Positions 43,318-52,990 of a DNA stretch of 64,000 nt are shown here, piece by piece (position 1 is the first letter of the stretch; the number at the start of each line of letters is the position of its first letter). Origin of the DNA: Poriferisphaera corsica (GTDB lineage: Bacteria; Planctomycetota; Phycisphaerae; Phycisphaerales; Phycisphaeraceae); contig NZ_CP036425.1 in NCBI RefSeq assembly GCF_007747445.1, positions 2,712,175 to 2,776,174 on the forward strand. The letters run 5' to 3'. The position numbers and the translations under genes are program-made. The notes under the pieces are model-generated. The model made no database searches. It saw nothing but the letters and a program-made list of their open reading frames with translations, and had not been told where the DNA came from.

Positions 43318-45147
43318 TCAGACGCGGAAGATGGCGCCGAGTTTTTTACCCATGAGGACCGAAGCACCTACGAGAGTGATCGTGAGCAGAGCCATTCCCC
43401 AAACACCCATAGCAGAGGCGATATACTGGCCGTCACCGAGTCGAGAGTAGAACTCCCAGATTGCCTTGGTAATTGGGAAATCTTTGTCCTGTTGAGCGAG
43501 GATGAGTGAGTCAGAGACTTCTAGCATCGCGAAAGAAAAGACGAGGATGGAACCTGCGATGATGTTAGCCATGATGAGCGGAACAACGATGCGGCGAACG
43601 GAAGTCATGGTTGAGGCGCCGAGATTGAGGGCTGCTTCCTCGAGGAGACCGGAGGTCTGCTGAAGGCCTGCGGAGGTTGAACGGACAATGTAGGGCAGAC
43701 GCCGAATCGTGTATGCAATAATCAGAAGCGGCACGGGGTTTGGATTTTTACCGAGAACGGAGAAAAAACCACCAAAGATCGAGCCTTCTTGAAAAGGCCA
43801 TTCAAGAGTCATTGCGACGTAGCCGAAAGCCATGACGAGGCCGGGGACGGCAAGTGGTAGCATCGCAAGTGAGTCGAGAATAAAGCCGCCTTTGATTTTG
43901 ACCCTAACTGTTAGATAGGAAATTGCGATACCGATGATGGCACAAAAAATCATCGCGGCAAAGGCGTAATAGAGCGAGTTGTAGATGGAGCCGATAGCGA
44001 GATCGTGAGTGAGTGCGGAGTTGAAGTGCGAGATTGTGAACTCAGCAGGAACGATGGTGCGATACCATGTACCGTCGGCGGCGAATGATGAAAGAATGAC
44101 ACCGATATGCGGGAGGACAGCGAGGAGTGTAATGCCAACGAAAAGCAAAAGGGCAAGGAGCCCCTTGCCAAACGGAAGCTTTTCAACGGTTGAAGCAACA
44201 GAGGCTTTGGCCTGCATCTCATAAGCTTTACCGCCGAAGACAAACTTGCCGAGCATGTAGAGGGCGATAGCAACGAAGAGCATCACGACAACAAGCGCGT
44301 AGGGTCGTGGGTTGTCGCCGATCTCATTGATGCCCCAAAAAACTTGGACCGGGGTAACTTTGTAATAGTCGAACATCAGAGGCGTACCAAGCTCTGTGAA
44401 TGACCAGATGAAAACAATGGTTGCGCCAGCAAAGATGCCGGGGATGATGAGAGGGAATGTACATTTCCAAAAGCGTTTAAAACGAGAAGCGCCAAGGTTC
44501 AAAGCCGCTTCGTCGAGTGCAGGATCGAGATTTGCAAGAGCAGCCGTGATATTGAGATAGATTATGGGGTAGAGATGCAAAGCTTCCATGACCACGACCG
44601 ACCAGAACCGACCGCCAACAGCACCGCCAAGAAAGTCGATACCGGGGCCGTTGGGATCGAGGAAACCAATATCCATAAGGACGGTGTTGATCATGCCAAA
44701 GCGGCCGAGAAGTGCTCTAAGACCGATCGCACCAACAAAGGGCGGGAGGATGAGCGGTACGAGGATGAGAGATGAGACTGCGACCTTGCCGGGGAAATCA
44801 AACTTAGTGGCAATGATGGCAAGAGGAAGCGTAATCAAGAGGCATAGGACTGTGGTGCAAGTGGCAATCAGCAGTGAATTAAGCAGACCTTGCATATAGA
44901 GCGGGTCTTGGAAAATAGAAAGTAGATATGAGAGAGTGAAATGACCATCACTGTCGGTAAACCCGCCTGTGACGGTGAGGATAATGGGCCAAATGAGGAA
45001 TAGGCCAAGAATTGCAAAGAGCAGCGCGAGCAATGTGTAGCGGTAAACAAGGCGCGTATTGATGCGTGGCTTGCGGTATTTGCTGGCTGGAGCGGTAGTT
45101 GGGGGCGTTTGAATTGTGGACTGCATGCGAGCAGGATACAGGAGCAT
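43318..45147 (-). CDS. fbpB: Iron(III)-type ABC transporter permease, two fused domains
   Basis: 609 residues with about 12 membrane spans in two homologous halves. Each half has the EAA loop that docks on the ATPase: DEAALNLGASRFKRFWKCTF in the first and EEAALNLGASTMTSVRRIVV in the second. This fused layout is that of the ferric iron/thiamine family (FbpB/SfuB/ThiP). No ATPase or binding protein is next to it in the window on either side, so it may pair with subunits encoded elsewhere. Substrate is inferred. An in-frame ATG seven codons downstream is also a possible start. Confidence 0.85.
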   Translation of the reverse strand: MLLYPARMQSTIQTPPTTAPASKYRKPRINTRLVYRYTLLALLFAILGLFLIWPIILTVTGGFTDSDGHFTLSYLLSIFQDPLYMQGLLNSLLIATCTTVLCLLITLPLAIIATKFDFPGKVAVSSLILVPLILPPFVGAIGLRALLGRFGMINTVLMDIGFLDPNGPGIDFLGGAVGGRFWSVVVMEALHLYPIIYLNITAALANLDPALDEAALNLGASRFKRFWKCTFPLIIPGIFAGATIVFIWSFTELGTPLMFDYYKVTPVQVFWGINEIGDNPRPYALVVVMLFVAIALYMLGKFVFGGKAYEMQAKASVASTVEKLPFGKGLLALLLFVGITLLAVLPHIGVILSSFAADGTWYRTIVPAEFTISHFNSALTHDLAIGSIYNSLYYAFAAMIFCAIIGIAISYLTVRVKIKGGFILDSLAMLPLAVPGLVMAFGYVAMTLEWPFQEGSIFGGFFSVLGKNPNPVPLLIIAYTIRRLPYIVRSTSAGLQQTSGLLEEAALNLGASTMTSVRRIVVPLIMANIIAGSILVFSFAMLEVSDSLILAQQDKDFPITKAIWEFYSRLGDGQYIASAMGVWGMALLTITLVGASVLMGKKLGAIFRV

Positions 45148-45510
45148 TATGGGAGGTGGAAGCAGCGATTCTGTGAGTTTTCGGTTAACGACAAGTCATG
45201 CAATATACATGTTGCTTCTCTTCGAGATGGCAAACAGAAACCGTGACATGTAAGAATGTCAGCAGAAGCCTGCGAAGTGAGAAAACCGCGGAATCCCCTT
45301 GCCCTCTACTGCATGATCACAAGCGCATAAGTGTCATATATTTAGCATAATTCATGACCTCACTGATGTCATATTAACATTGTTAGACAGGTTATTTTTG
45401 CGTCAATTTTTTGTTTGGATTTTATGAGCAATTTACATTATCCTAGCAAGCTCGCGCTATGCGCAGCCGCCTGTTGATAATCCCCATAACCCTCTACGCA
45501 CAGGTCAATT
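45148..45510 (+). promoter_or_regulatory. Intergenic region upstream of the antiporter gene
   Basis: No gene seen in 363 bases. A sigma70-like promoter may be TTGTTT at 45,411 and TACATT at 45,434 (17-base spacer), about 70 bases before the antiporter start. It also carries the leader of the leftward permease. Confidence 0.3.
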
Positions 45511-46941
45511 ATGTCAGAGAACAACACTGCCCTTGATAGTCAGGTCACCACGAAAGACAGTGGTACTTTTATTATCAATCACACCCCCGGGTTTAGGTTC
45601 CGCCGTGGGATGAACTGGTTCGCACTTGGCCTGATGTATGCCACCTACTACATGTGCCGCTACAACTTCCGTTTTGCGACACCCGGCTTGCGTGATGAAT
45701 TCGGCTTCGACAAGACTGCTATTGGGGATTTATTCGGCGTTTGGGCACTTGCCTATGGGACCGGCCAACTCATCAACGGGCTCTTCTCTGACCGCATCGG
45801 CGGTAAACGCTGCATGCTCATCGGAGCCATCGGCACGATCATCATTAACTTCATGTTTGGCTTCTCACCTTGGGTCAGCTCATTCACCACATTCGGCATG
45901 CTCTCGCTCCTCAACGGTTACATGCAATCCTTTGGCGCTCCGGGCATGGTCAAAATCAATGCCGCATGGTTCCACCGCACTGAACGTGGAACCTTTGCGG
46001 GTATCTTCGGTATCATGATCCAACTTGGCCAAATTGCTATCTCAAATCTTGCCCCCTTCATCCTAAGCACCACTCTCATGCTAGGTAGCTTTTACCTCAT
46101 GAAAGAAGGTGAATGGCGATACCTTTTCATCATCCCACCACTCTTTACGGTTGCAGCCGCTTTATTCATGATCATCGTGGTTAAACAATCTCCTGATGAA
46201 GCAGGCTTCCCTGGTGAAATTGAAGACGAGGTCGATAATTCAGAAGGCACAACCGTTCCGCTGATACATTCACTAAAAACAATCTTCCTACATCCGCTCG
46301 TATGGTTCTATGCCTTGGCATATGCCTGTACCGGTGGTGTCCGTCACTCACTTGATAACATTTCAATCCTTTACTTCGAAGAGCAACTCGGTTTTGATAT
46401 GAAGGGCAACATCCCTTGGATTGTGGTCATCACACTTTCGCTCATGCCGATTGTCGCAATCATGGGATCTATCGGGTCGGGCTTCATCTCAGACAAATTC
46501 TTTAACGGCAAACGCGCGCCAGTAGCTGCGGTCCTTTACTTCGGTGAAGCGTGCATCATCGGACTCTCGGCGATCATCCTCTCCATGGGATGGGTCAGTC
46601 CTACTGCCTTTGGTATCGTCGTAGGCTGTACGATTCTCATCATGATTTCACTCTCTGTGAACTCAACGCACTCGCTAGTCGGTGCAGCAGCACCGATGGA
46701 CATAGGCGGTAAAAAGATGGCTGGCTTCGCTGCTGGTGTTATTGACTCATTCCAATACTACGGTGCTGCAATATCACTCTTCATTACAGGCCGCGTGCTT
46801 CAAGCAACCGAAGCTGATTACGGTTACCTCTTCTGGTACATCATCATGGCTGGCTTCGGCATCCTCGGTGGTTTCTGTATGGTCGCCCTCGTATTGCGAC
46901 AAAGACAACTTCGCGCTCAAGGCCGAGTCGTTTCTGGTTAA
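45511..46941 (+). CDS. Organophosphate:phosphate antiporter (OPA family, MFS)
   Basis: 476 residues, about 12 membrane spans. The OPA family (GlpT, UhpT) exchanges sugar- or glycerol-phosphates for phosphate. Signatures: YATYYMCRYNFRFATPGL in span 1, where the Arg binds the phosphate group, and GTGQLINGLFSDRIGGKRCM, the MFS loop. Substrate cannot be decided from sequence. Stand-alone gene closed by a strong terminator. Confidence 0.85.
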   Translation: MSENNTALDSQVTTKDSGTFIINHTPGFRFRRGMNWFALGLMYATYYMCRYNFRFATPGLRDEFGFDKTAIGDLFGVWALAYGTGQLINGLFSDRIGGKRCMLIGAIGTIIINFMFGFSPWVSSFTTFGMLSLLNGYMQSFGAPGMVKINAAWFHRTERGTFAGIFGIMIQLGQIAISNLAPFILSTTLMLGSFYLMKEGEWRYLFIIPPLFTVAAALFMIIVVKQSPDEAGFPGEIEDEVDNSEGTTVPLIHSLKTIFLHPLVWFYALAYACTGGVRHSLDNISILYFEEQLGFDMKGNIPWIVVITLSLMPIVAIMGSIGSGFISDKFFNGKRAPVAAVLYFGEACIIGLSAIILSMGWVSPTAFGIVVGCTILIMISLSVNSTHSLVGAAAPMDIGGKKMAGFAAGVIDSFQYYGAAISLFITGRVLQATEADYGYLFWYIIMAGFGILGGFCMVALVLRQRQLRAQGRVVSG

Positions 46942-46980
46942 TACCTTTATCAGCAATACCCCTGCCCTGTACAAATAACA

Positions 46981-47019
46981 AAGCGTCGCAGTCTATTAAG
47001 AGTGCGACGCTTTTCTTTT
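46981..47019 (+). terminator. Terminator behind the antiporter gene
   Basis: AAGCGTCGCA, 12-base loop, TGCGACGCTT then TTCTTTT: perfect 10-base-pair stem. Confidence 0.85.
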
Positions 47020-47040
47020 ACAATTCGAGCTAACAAACAG

Positions 47041-47790
47041 TTAGAAAATATTTTGAAAATAGTCAGGGAAGATCGTCGCCAAACCAAAGTACGCAGCCGC
47101 CCTTGGTATAAAAAGTAAAACAAGAAAAATAGATGCTTCATTGAGCTGCATTGCAAACATCAGCCCCACCGGCACACCACAAAGAAAAAGATATGGCGCA
47201 AGGCAAGCAACCAAATACCAATGATCGAAACCAGCAATCGCCATGATCTGCACAAGCAAGACGTCGCAGATCGCCGCGGGCAAGAATGTGAGCGCTGCAA
47301 TTTTCAGTAGCGTTGTTTTAAAATCGGAGAACGCCAAATCAAACCAGTCAGCCACAAACAACAAAGCCCATATCGCAGTCGGAATAAAAACGATCATTTG
47401 AATCATTATCACTTCGACAGCAATAAATGAACCTTTCGATGGATCACCCGTGAGGAAAATCATCAAGCCGATTGTGACCAGCCAACCGATGGGGATACAC
47501 ACCAAAGGTATATACCATGCTTTGACTTTAGATGGCGTTATATCATCGACACGCTCTTCGAGCGCCCTGGCCACCGCTGATTTACCACCACTTGCCTGTG
47601 CGTATAAGCCAAACTGTGTGCTGGTTTCTACGCCGCCAGTAGCTGCATGCGGATCAACAACTTGTGGCGTTACAGGACGAAAATCATGACCGCATTTGCA
47701 ACCCAGTTCTTTACCCATAAATTGCGGCTTCCACACATAAACCTTGCCGCAGGATGGGCAGGATACCGTCGGCCTCGCCTCTGATGACAT
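47041..47790 (-). CDS. Zinc-ribbon membrane protein
   Basis: 249 residues. The N-terminus has CPSCGKVYVWKPQFMGKELG followed by CKCG, a zinc ribbon, then a Pro/Gly linker and about five spans (VKAWYIPLVCIPIGWLVTIG and onward) in a Yip1-like arrangement. Function unknown; similar proteins recur in this genome segment. Confidence 0.6.
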   Translation of the reverse strand: MSSEARPTVSCPSCGKVYVWKPQFMGKELGCKCGHDFRPVTPQVVDPHAATGGVETSTQFGLYAQASGGKSAVARALEERVDDITPSKVKAWYIPLVCIPIGWLVTIGLMIFLTGDPSKGSFIAVEVIMIQMIVFIPTAIWALLFVADWFDLAFSDFKTTLLKIAALTFLPAAICDVLLVQIMAIAGFDHWYLVACLAPYLFLCGVPVGLMFAMQLNEASIFLVLLFIPRAAAYFGLATIFPDYFQNIF

Positions 47791-47837
47791 AAACCTGCTC
47801 CCATAATGCTAAAACAAATATGCTTCTCAGATTGGGT

Positions 47838-48242
47838 TTATTTATGAAAAGTACCCTGATACAGATCTGCCACAGTCTTAGGATGCTCGATATAACTGAT
47901 GTTCCCATTCATATCAAAAAACACCTCGGTCACATCTTTTGCAGAGAAATTGTAGATAAAGATAAAGCCTTCTTTATCACTGGTACGCCCAAGATAATCT
48001 TCGATTGTTTGCTGCTTGTATTTCACTTCATGCCCATAGCCAAGCTTGGCTTTTGGATTGATGATAATCATTTTCCGAGGCATGCGTGCATCCACAACAT
48101 CCTTCCAAGGCATCCCTACCTTGATGTTATTCTCGAATTGTTCCTGCTGAATCGCAGGGTCAAGTGTCGAAAAACCTGCGCCGTAGTAAATACCTACAAG
48201 TGCAATGACAACCAAGATAAAAACGACCGCTAAAGCTTTCAT
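47838..48242 (-). CDS. Membrane-anchored hypothetical protein
   Basis: 134 residues. One N-terminal anchor, MKALAVVFILVVIALVGIYY, then a soluble periplasmic-type domain with KVGMPWKDVVDARMPRKMI, a pattern seen in small SmpA/BamE-like or DUF proteins ('G.....V...G.P'). Start chosen at the inner ATG with GGGAG nine bases before. Role unknown. Confidence 0.5.
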   Translation of the reverse strand: MKALAVVFILVVIALVGIYYGAGFSTLDPAIQQEQFENNIKVGMPWKDVVDARMPRKMIIINPKAKLGYGHEVKYKQQTIEDYLGRTSDKEGFIFIYNFSAKDVTEVFFDMNGNISYIEHPKTVADLYQGTFHK

Positions 48243-48365
48243 AAAAAAAGGCTCCCAGTTCATAGTCTCGAAATGATCTTAGAATGATTGAATCACAACG
48301 CCACTTACAGCGTGACACAGATATCTGATCACCGATAGACAGGGATTACCCAATTCAGACATAGA

Positions 48366-48394
48366 AAAAGCTGGCTGCAGAACAGTCAGCTTTT
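48366..48394 (-). terminator. Terminator behind the PEP-CTERM metalloprotease
   Basis: AAAAGCTGACTG, 5-base loop, CAGCCAGCTTTTT on the minus strand: a 12-base-pair stem with one wobble pair, followed by T. Confidence 0.8.
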
Positions 48395-48418
48395 ATATGC
48401 ATTTTGTGATGCTTTAAT

Positions 48419-49387
48419 TTATGCCGTCTTACGACGAATCATAGCCGCAGCCCCGAGAGTCAGGAGCAATAGCGACGATGGCTCAGGAATATTGACCTGC
48501 CAGCCAATATCAGCGAAACCCGCGTAGTCCAAGTCGGTCAGCATTTTACGCTGATTATTTGCAATCGTCGGATCCATCGCGTGAATGCCGCCATCCAGAT
48601 CATCCAGCCAGTGACCACTTGCTGATTCGACAGGCACATTGCCACCATACTCAGCCACAGAATTCGCACCTGTAAACAAGTCCGTAGAAATCAGATTATC
48701 GAATGAGTCTGATGTTCCAAAACCAAGCACGTGGCCGATTTCATGAATCGCCACAGAAAGAAAATCGTATACGACTGAATCGGTATTGGCGGTCTGAACA
48801 GGCACGGACGAACTCGCATCACCCCAGAACCAATCTACAGCCAGATTACTCCCGTTGTAGTTCACAACGATATCTGTATCGAAAGTCAATGATCCACCCC
48901 AAGGTGCAAAATCTACCGCACTCGCGCCAGTAGTCTCTGCTTGACCGCGTTGTCCGATCGTATCAAACCACGAAGCATTTCCAGTGCCTCCCCAACCACC
49001 AGGCCCGCCACGCCCCAGCGCACTCATGTTGCGACCACCAGCATAAATCACGATCTGATCTTGACCAACCGCCGGATTATCAATCAATGTCGAACCACCG
49101 GTTGCTGGGTTTGAAAAGCTCTGACTCCACGTATTACCACCACCAGGCACAATCGCATCAAGTGAGTCTTCGAAATACATTTCAAAGTAAGTTGCAGCCT
49201 CTTCCAGACGCGCTCGGCGTGTCGCACCGTTGGATCCGTCTGCAAAGGTTGAACCCGTATTAAAAAAACCATTCGCATCGTATGTGTAATCAAACACAAT
49301 ATCGATGTTGGCTGTCGCTGATTGAGTCATCGCTACAGAAGCCGCTATACACAGCCCTGCACCGATCGATTTACATAAATTGTTCAT
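48419..49387 (-). CDS. PEP-CTERM zinc metalloprotease-like protein
   Basis: 322 residues. Signal peptide (LCIAASVAMTQSATA), a secreted domain with the zinc motif HEIGHVLGFGTSD near residue 211 (H-E-x-x-H-x-x-G-x-G), and a C-terminal PEP-CTERM tail: IPEPSSLLLLTLGAAAM followed by IRRKTA. The tail directs export and processing by an exosortase in bacteria that make an extracellular matrix. The motif lacks the third zinc His at its usual position after G-x-G, so activity is uncertain. Single gene with its own terminator. Confidence 0.85.
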   Translation of the reverse strand: MNNLCKSIGAGLCIAASVAMTQSATANIDIVFDYTYDANGFFNTGSTFADGSNGATRRARLEEAATYFEMYFEDSLDAIVPGGGNTWSQSFSNPATGGSTLIDNPAVGQDQIVIYAGGRNMSALGRGGPGGWGGTGNASWFDTIGQRGQAETTGASAVDFAPWGGSLTFDTDIVVNYNGSNLAVDWFWGDASSSVPVQTANTDSVVYDFLSVAIHEIGHVLGFGTSDSFDNLISTDLFTGANSVAEYGGNVPVESASGHWLDDLDGGIHAMDPTIANNQRKMLTDLDYAGFADIGWQVNIPEPSSLLLLTLGAAAMIRRKTA

Positions 49388-49608
49388 GCCTCTCTCCGTT
49401 TGATGATTTCCGCACCCTCTTACAACACAGAATGCTTCCCTAAAGATAATGAATCACAGATATTATGATCCACAAACATTAACCCGACAAGTCTAATCTT
49501 GTCGTTATTGGGATCAATACAAAACTCATATCGACCGAGCTACAAAAACCCCTGTAATACAAGCGGTTATCGGCTAATTTCATATAAAGCATTTCTGACC
49601 ATATATAA

Positions 49609-49640
49609 AAACGCAACAGTTTTAAAACCGTTGCGTATCA
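49609..49640 (-). terminator. Terminator behind ispG
   Basis: ATACGCAACGG, TTTTAAAA loop region, CTGTTGCGT then TTTTTA on the minus strand: stem of about nine pairs with one mismatch. Confidence 0.75.
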
Positions 49641-49678
49641 TTTGTTTCATATTTAAAATCATTGATTAATCTTAACGA

Positions 49679-50941
49679 TTATGATTCACCAATCGTCAGA
49701 TCTGACAATTTATCGACATCGCCCTGAGCGATCTTATCGAAACCGGAACCCAGATCACCGATTGGATCAGGTGGTGCGATCTCAACGACCTTCTCACCAA
49801 GCTTTGCTTCGCCAGCCAACACCTTGGCTTCAAACTTCTTACACTCAGCGAGCAATGCCTCAAGAATTTCTTCTTCCTTCACATTCGCAACACGCTGCCC
49901 TTGGACGTAAATAATACCGCGTCGATCGCCCGCAAAGATCGCCACATCTGCCCCCTCAGCTTCGCCCGGCCCGTTCACAATACAACCCATCACCGCCACC
50001 TTAATCGGCAACTGAATCTCTTCAGCAAGTACCTTCCGCACATCCTGAACAAGTGTAAACAGATCCACCTGTATGCGGCCGCACGTCGGGCATGCGATCA
50101 AGTCCACACCCTTGCGTTCACGCAACTCAAGGCAGTAAAGCATCTCAAGCGCATCCTCAACTTCAAAAATCGGATCGTTCGCATAACTAATTCGTACCGT
50201 ATCACCAATACCACTTGCCAGCAGATGCCCAAGCGGCACAACCGAACGAATACTCCCCGTCTCACGAGGTCCAGCATGCGTCACACCCAAATGCAGCGGA
50301 TGATCAAAGCGTTTAGAGATTTCCGTATAAGCCGCAATACACAAATTCGGGTCCGGCGACTTCGCACTGATCACAATGTCATAAAAATCTTTTTCGTAGA
50401 AAATATCCAAATACTCTTCAAGCTTCGCAATCATGATCGCAAGAAAGTGGCCATGCTTGTTGTTCGAAAACACACCACCTAATTCCTTCATGCGTTTTTG
50501 CTTGTCTCGACGCTCAATAATTGAGCCTTCATTCACCCCAATACGGATCGGCACGCCCTTGTCCTTGCAGGCCTCAATCACCGCTTCAACCTGCTTACGA
50601 TCCGAAATATTACCCGGATTCAAACGGATCTTATGAACGCCAGCTTCGATCGCATCCAAAGCTCTTTGGAAATGGAAATGCACATCCGCAACGATCGGCA
50701 CCTTCACCTGCGGAATAATCTCCTTCAGCGCATCCGTATCTTTCTTCTCCGGCACAGCCACGCGAACTAAGTCCGCACCGCCTGCTGCCAGTTTATTGAT
50801 CTCAGCAACACACGTATCAATGTCGTACGTATAACCAGAGGTCATCGTCTGTACGCTCACCGGCGCATCGCCACCGATCTTAACGTAACCATGATGATCC
50901 GAGCCGAGTGTTACCTGACGTGTTGGTCGTCGTTGAGCCAT
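49679..50941 (-). CDS. ispG: (E)-4-hydroxy-3-methylbut-2-enyl-diphosphate synthase
   Basis: 420 residues. Penultimate enzyme of the MEP isoprenoid pathway; reduces cyclic MEcPP to HMBPP with a 4Fe-4S cluster. Signatures: PVSVQTMTSGYTYDIDTCVA at the start, IVADVHFHFQRALDAIEAGV, HKIRLNPGN, and the cluster ligands in CPTCGR near 282 and GCIVNGPGE near 318. Start chosen at MAQRRPTR; an upstream in-frame ATG would add 19 residues. Single gene ended by a hairpin. Confidence 0.95.
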   Translation of the reverse strand: MAQRRPTRQVTLGSDHHGYVKIGGDAPVSVQTMTSGYTYDIDTCVAEINKLAAGGADLVRVAVPEKKDTDALKEIIPQVKVPIVADVHFHFQRALDAIEAGVHKIRLNPGNISDRKQVEAVIEACKDKGVPIRIGVNEGSIIERRDKQKRMKELGGVFSNNKHGHFLAIMIAKLEEYLDIFYEKDFYDIVISAKSPDPNLCIAAYTEISKRFDHPLHLGVTHAGPRETGSIRSVVPLGHLLASGIGDTVRISYANDPIFEVEDALEMLYCLELRERKGVDLIACPTCGRIQVDLFTLVQDVRKVLAEEIQLPIKVAVMGCIVNGPGEAEGADVAIFAGDRRGIIYVQGQRVANVKEEEILEALLAECKKFEAKVLAGEAKLGEKVVEIAPPDPIGDLGSGFDKIAQGDVDKLSDLTIGES

Positions 50942-51129
50942 ATGTCTGCGTACCCCTCTTGATTCTTGGATACCGTTCTTGGTGTTATTTACAGGCAAAT
51001 ATCTGCAAAGCGCACAAGCACTTTAAGTAAAAAGTATAGCTGATTCGCCGCCACCCCGTCAGCTTTCTTCACAAGCAGTCATATCGACCAATTCGTCATC
51101 CGTACAATATCACAAGACCTCAACCACCC

Positions 51130-51657
51130 CTATTCCGCTTCAATCATGTCCAATCGCAAATCCCGCTCCGGATATACACGCCTCTGGCTCGGCAATTCAG
51201 GCGACAATCCCAGCTCTTGTGGATAAGGTTGCCGTCCAAACCGCCACACATAGGTATACAGCGGCGAACGATATATCGAATAAAACCCAACCCCCAACAT
51301 CGCACGCGGCACATCATAAAACCTCCCCCATGGCGGAAAGACCGGATTGATCGGCACACCACCAAATTGATACAAAAACGTCTGATACCGCGCCCTCGCC
51401 CCTGCCGGCAAATACCTCAGCCCACCGTCATACGCATACCCCCGCTGGGCCGCTAAATACGGATTATTTCGAGCCTGATTCCCCGCAATCTCCCGTTCAC
51501 GCATCCGATCAGCATCATACCACAGCCGATCCAGCGTCCCCCCTCGCGTCCCATACGAATTTGGCCCATATCGCCGAATTAACTGTGCAGAAAGACTCTC
51601 CACACTGACCAGAAACACCGATAAACAGACAAGTAACACAACTCTGTAACAATACAT
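51130..51657 (-). CDS. Secreted hypothetical protein
   Basis: 175 residues. Signal peptide MYCYRVVLLVCLSVFLVSVE with cleavage near LSA-Q. The mature part is rich in Arg, Tyr and Pro (LRYLPAGARARYQTFLYQFG) and has no recognised domain. Possibly an extracellular matrix or envelope protein. Promoter and partner genes not evident. Confidence 0.55.
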   Translation of the reverse strand: MYCYRVVLLVCLSVFLVSVESLSAQLIRRYGPNSYGTRGGTLDRLWYDADRMREREIAGNQARNNPYLAAQRGYAYDGGLRYLPAGARARYQTFLYQFGGVPINPVFPPWGRFYDVPRAMLGVGFYSIYRSPLYTYVWRFGRQPYPQELGLSPELPSQRRVYPERDLRLDMIEAE

Positions 51658-51902
51658 ACAACCTCCAATTTACGGACCCCAACAACCTTGTAACAAAGCC
51701 ATGATTGATCATTTACGCAGAATCGCAATAATCCAGAAAAACACTGACAATTACATAAGTAATCCGTTTATTTTGATTTTATTTGTCTCTTTTTGGATAC
51801 ATTTGATCAAATCGTGTATGTTATACAAGGACCAGGGTGGAAACTGTCCAGTTGACGCATGCTTATATCTTTTTCACAACTTTACAGAAGTGAGTGGTTG
51901 AT

Positions 51903-52943
51903 ATGTACGCAAAGAAGCTTTACCCGCTGAAACTGAACCCCATTTACAAGGAAAAGGTCTGGGGTGGCCGCACGCTCGAACTCCTCGACCGAACCCTACC
52001 CGGCACATCCAACACCCATATTGGCGAATCCTGGGAACTCGCTGACCTGAATCAAACATCCGTCAGCGGCGGCGGCGGCTCTCCCGAGCACTCCCTCATC
52101 GCCAACGGTGAATTCTCAGGGCAAACCATCTCAGAGCTCATCCAATCCCTCGGCCCAGCCATCACCGGCTCCCTCCCCCTTACCGATTCAAACTCATTCC
52201 CCCTGCTCGTCAAATTCCTCGACGCGAAAACCAACCTTTCCGTCCAGGTACACCCATCCCAAAAATACGCCGACGCCCACGAGGACGCTTTCCTCAAAAG
52301 TGAGTGCTGGTATATCCTGCACGCAGAACCCGGCGCCGTCATATACAAAGGCGTTAAGGAAGGCACCACCGAAGGACTCTTCCGTCAAGCCATCAAAAGC
52401 AACACGGTCGAAGAACTGCTCATCAAAGTCCCCGTCAACATCGGCGACTGCCACTACGTCCCCAGCGGCACATGCCACGCCTTAGGCCAAGGCATCCTCG
52501 CTGCCGAAGTACAAACCCCCAGCGACACAACCTTCCGTGTCTACGACTGGGGCCGCACAGGCCGCGAACTCCACATCGATGCCGCCATGCAGTGCATGAC
52601 CCTCGGGCCCGCAGAAACCTCAAAATACGAACCCAACATCACCACCGACGGCCAATACGCCTCACGCACACAACTCATCACCTGTAAATTCTTCAACCTC
52701 GATCGCTACATCGCAAAATCAAACTTCACAGACCCGCTCACCAACAACGAGCCGATCGTCTGGATGTTCCTTGAAGGCTCCGGCCACTTCTCATGTGATG
52801 CATCGCCACATATCGCCTTCGAAAAAGGTCAAACCTTTCTCATCCCACCCAACATCTCCAACCTCACCGTTGAAATGTCAGAAGGCACAACCTGGCTCGA
52901 AACTACTTTCCCTCAAGCCGAACCTGACACACGCATCGCGTAA
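51903..52943 (+). CDS. manA: Mannose-6-phosphate isomerase (class I type)
   Basis: 346 residues. Interconverts fructose-6-phosphate and mannose-6-phosphate using zinc. Signatures: LYPLKLNPIYKEKVWGGRTL, GESWELAD, SVQVHPSQKYAD (zinc Gln/His), and YVPSGTCHALGQGILAAEVQ (zinc His). ATG start chosen over an upstream GTG. Its convergent neighbour is a GH130 mannoside phosphorylase, and the two would meet at mannose metabolism. Ended by a good terminator. Confidence 0.9.
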   Translation: MYAKKLYPLKLNPIYKEKVWGGRTLELLDRTLPGTSNTHIGESWELADLNQTSVSGGGGSPEHSLIANGEFSGQTISELIQSLGPAITGSLPLTDSNSFPLLVKFLDAKTNLSVQVHPSQKYADAHEDAFLKSECWYILHAEPGAVIYKGVKEGTTEGLFRQAIKSNTVEELLIKVPVNIGDCHYVPSGTCHALGQGILAAEVQTPSDTTFRVYDWGRTGRELHIDAAMQCMTLGPAETSKYEPNITTDGQYASRTQLITCKFFNLDRYIAKSNFTDPLTNNEPIVWMFLEGSGHFSCDASPHIAFEKGQTFLIPPNISNLTVEMSEGTTWLETTFPQAEPDTRIA

Positions 52944-52964
52944 AAATCAATCTAACGAACGAAT

Positions 52965-52990
52965 AGGCTCCCATTGTGGAGCCTTTTTTT
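52965..52990 (+). terminator. Terminator behind manA
   Basis: AGGCTCC, 6-base loop, GGAGCCT then T7. It reaches the stop codon of the converging gene. Confidence 0.85.
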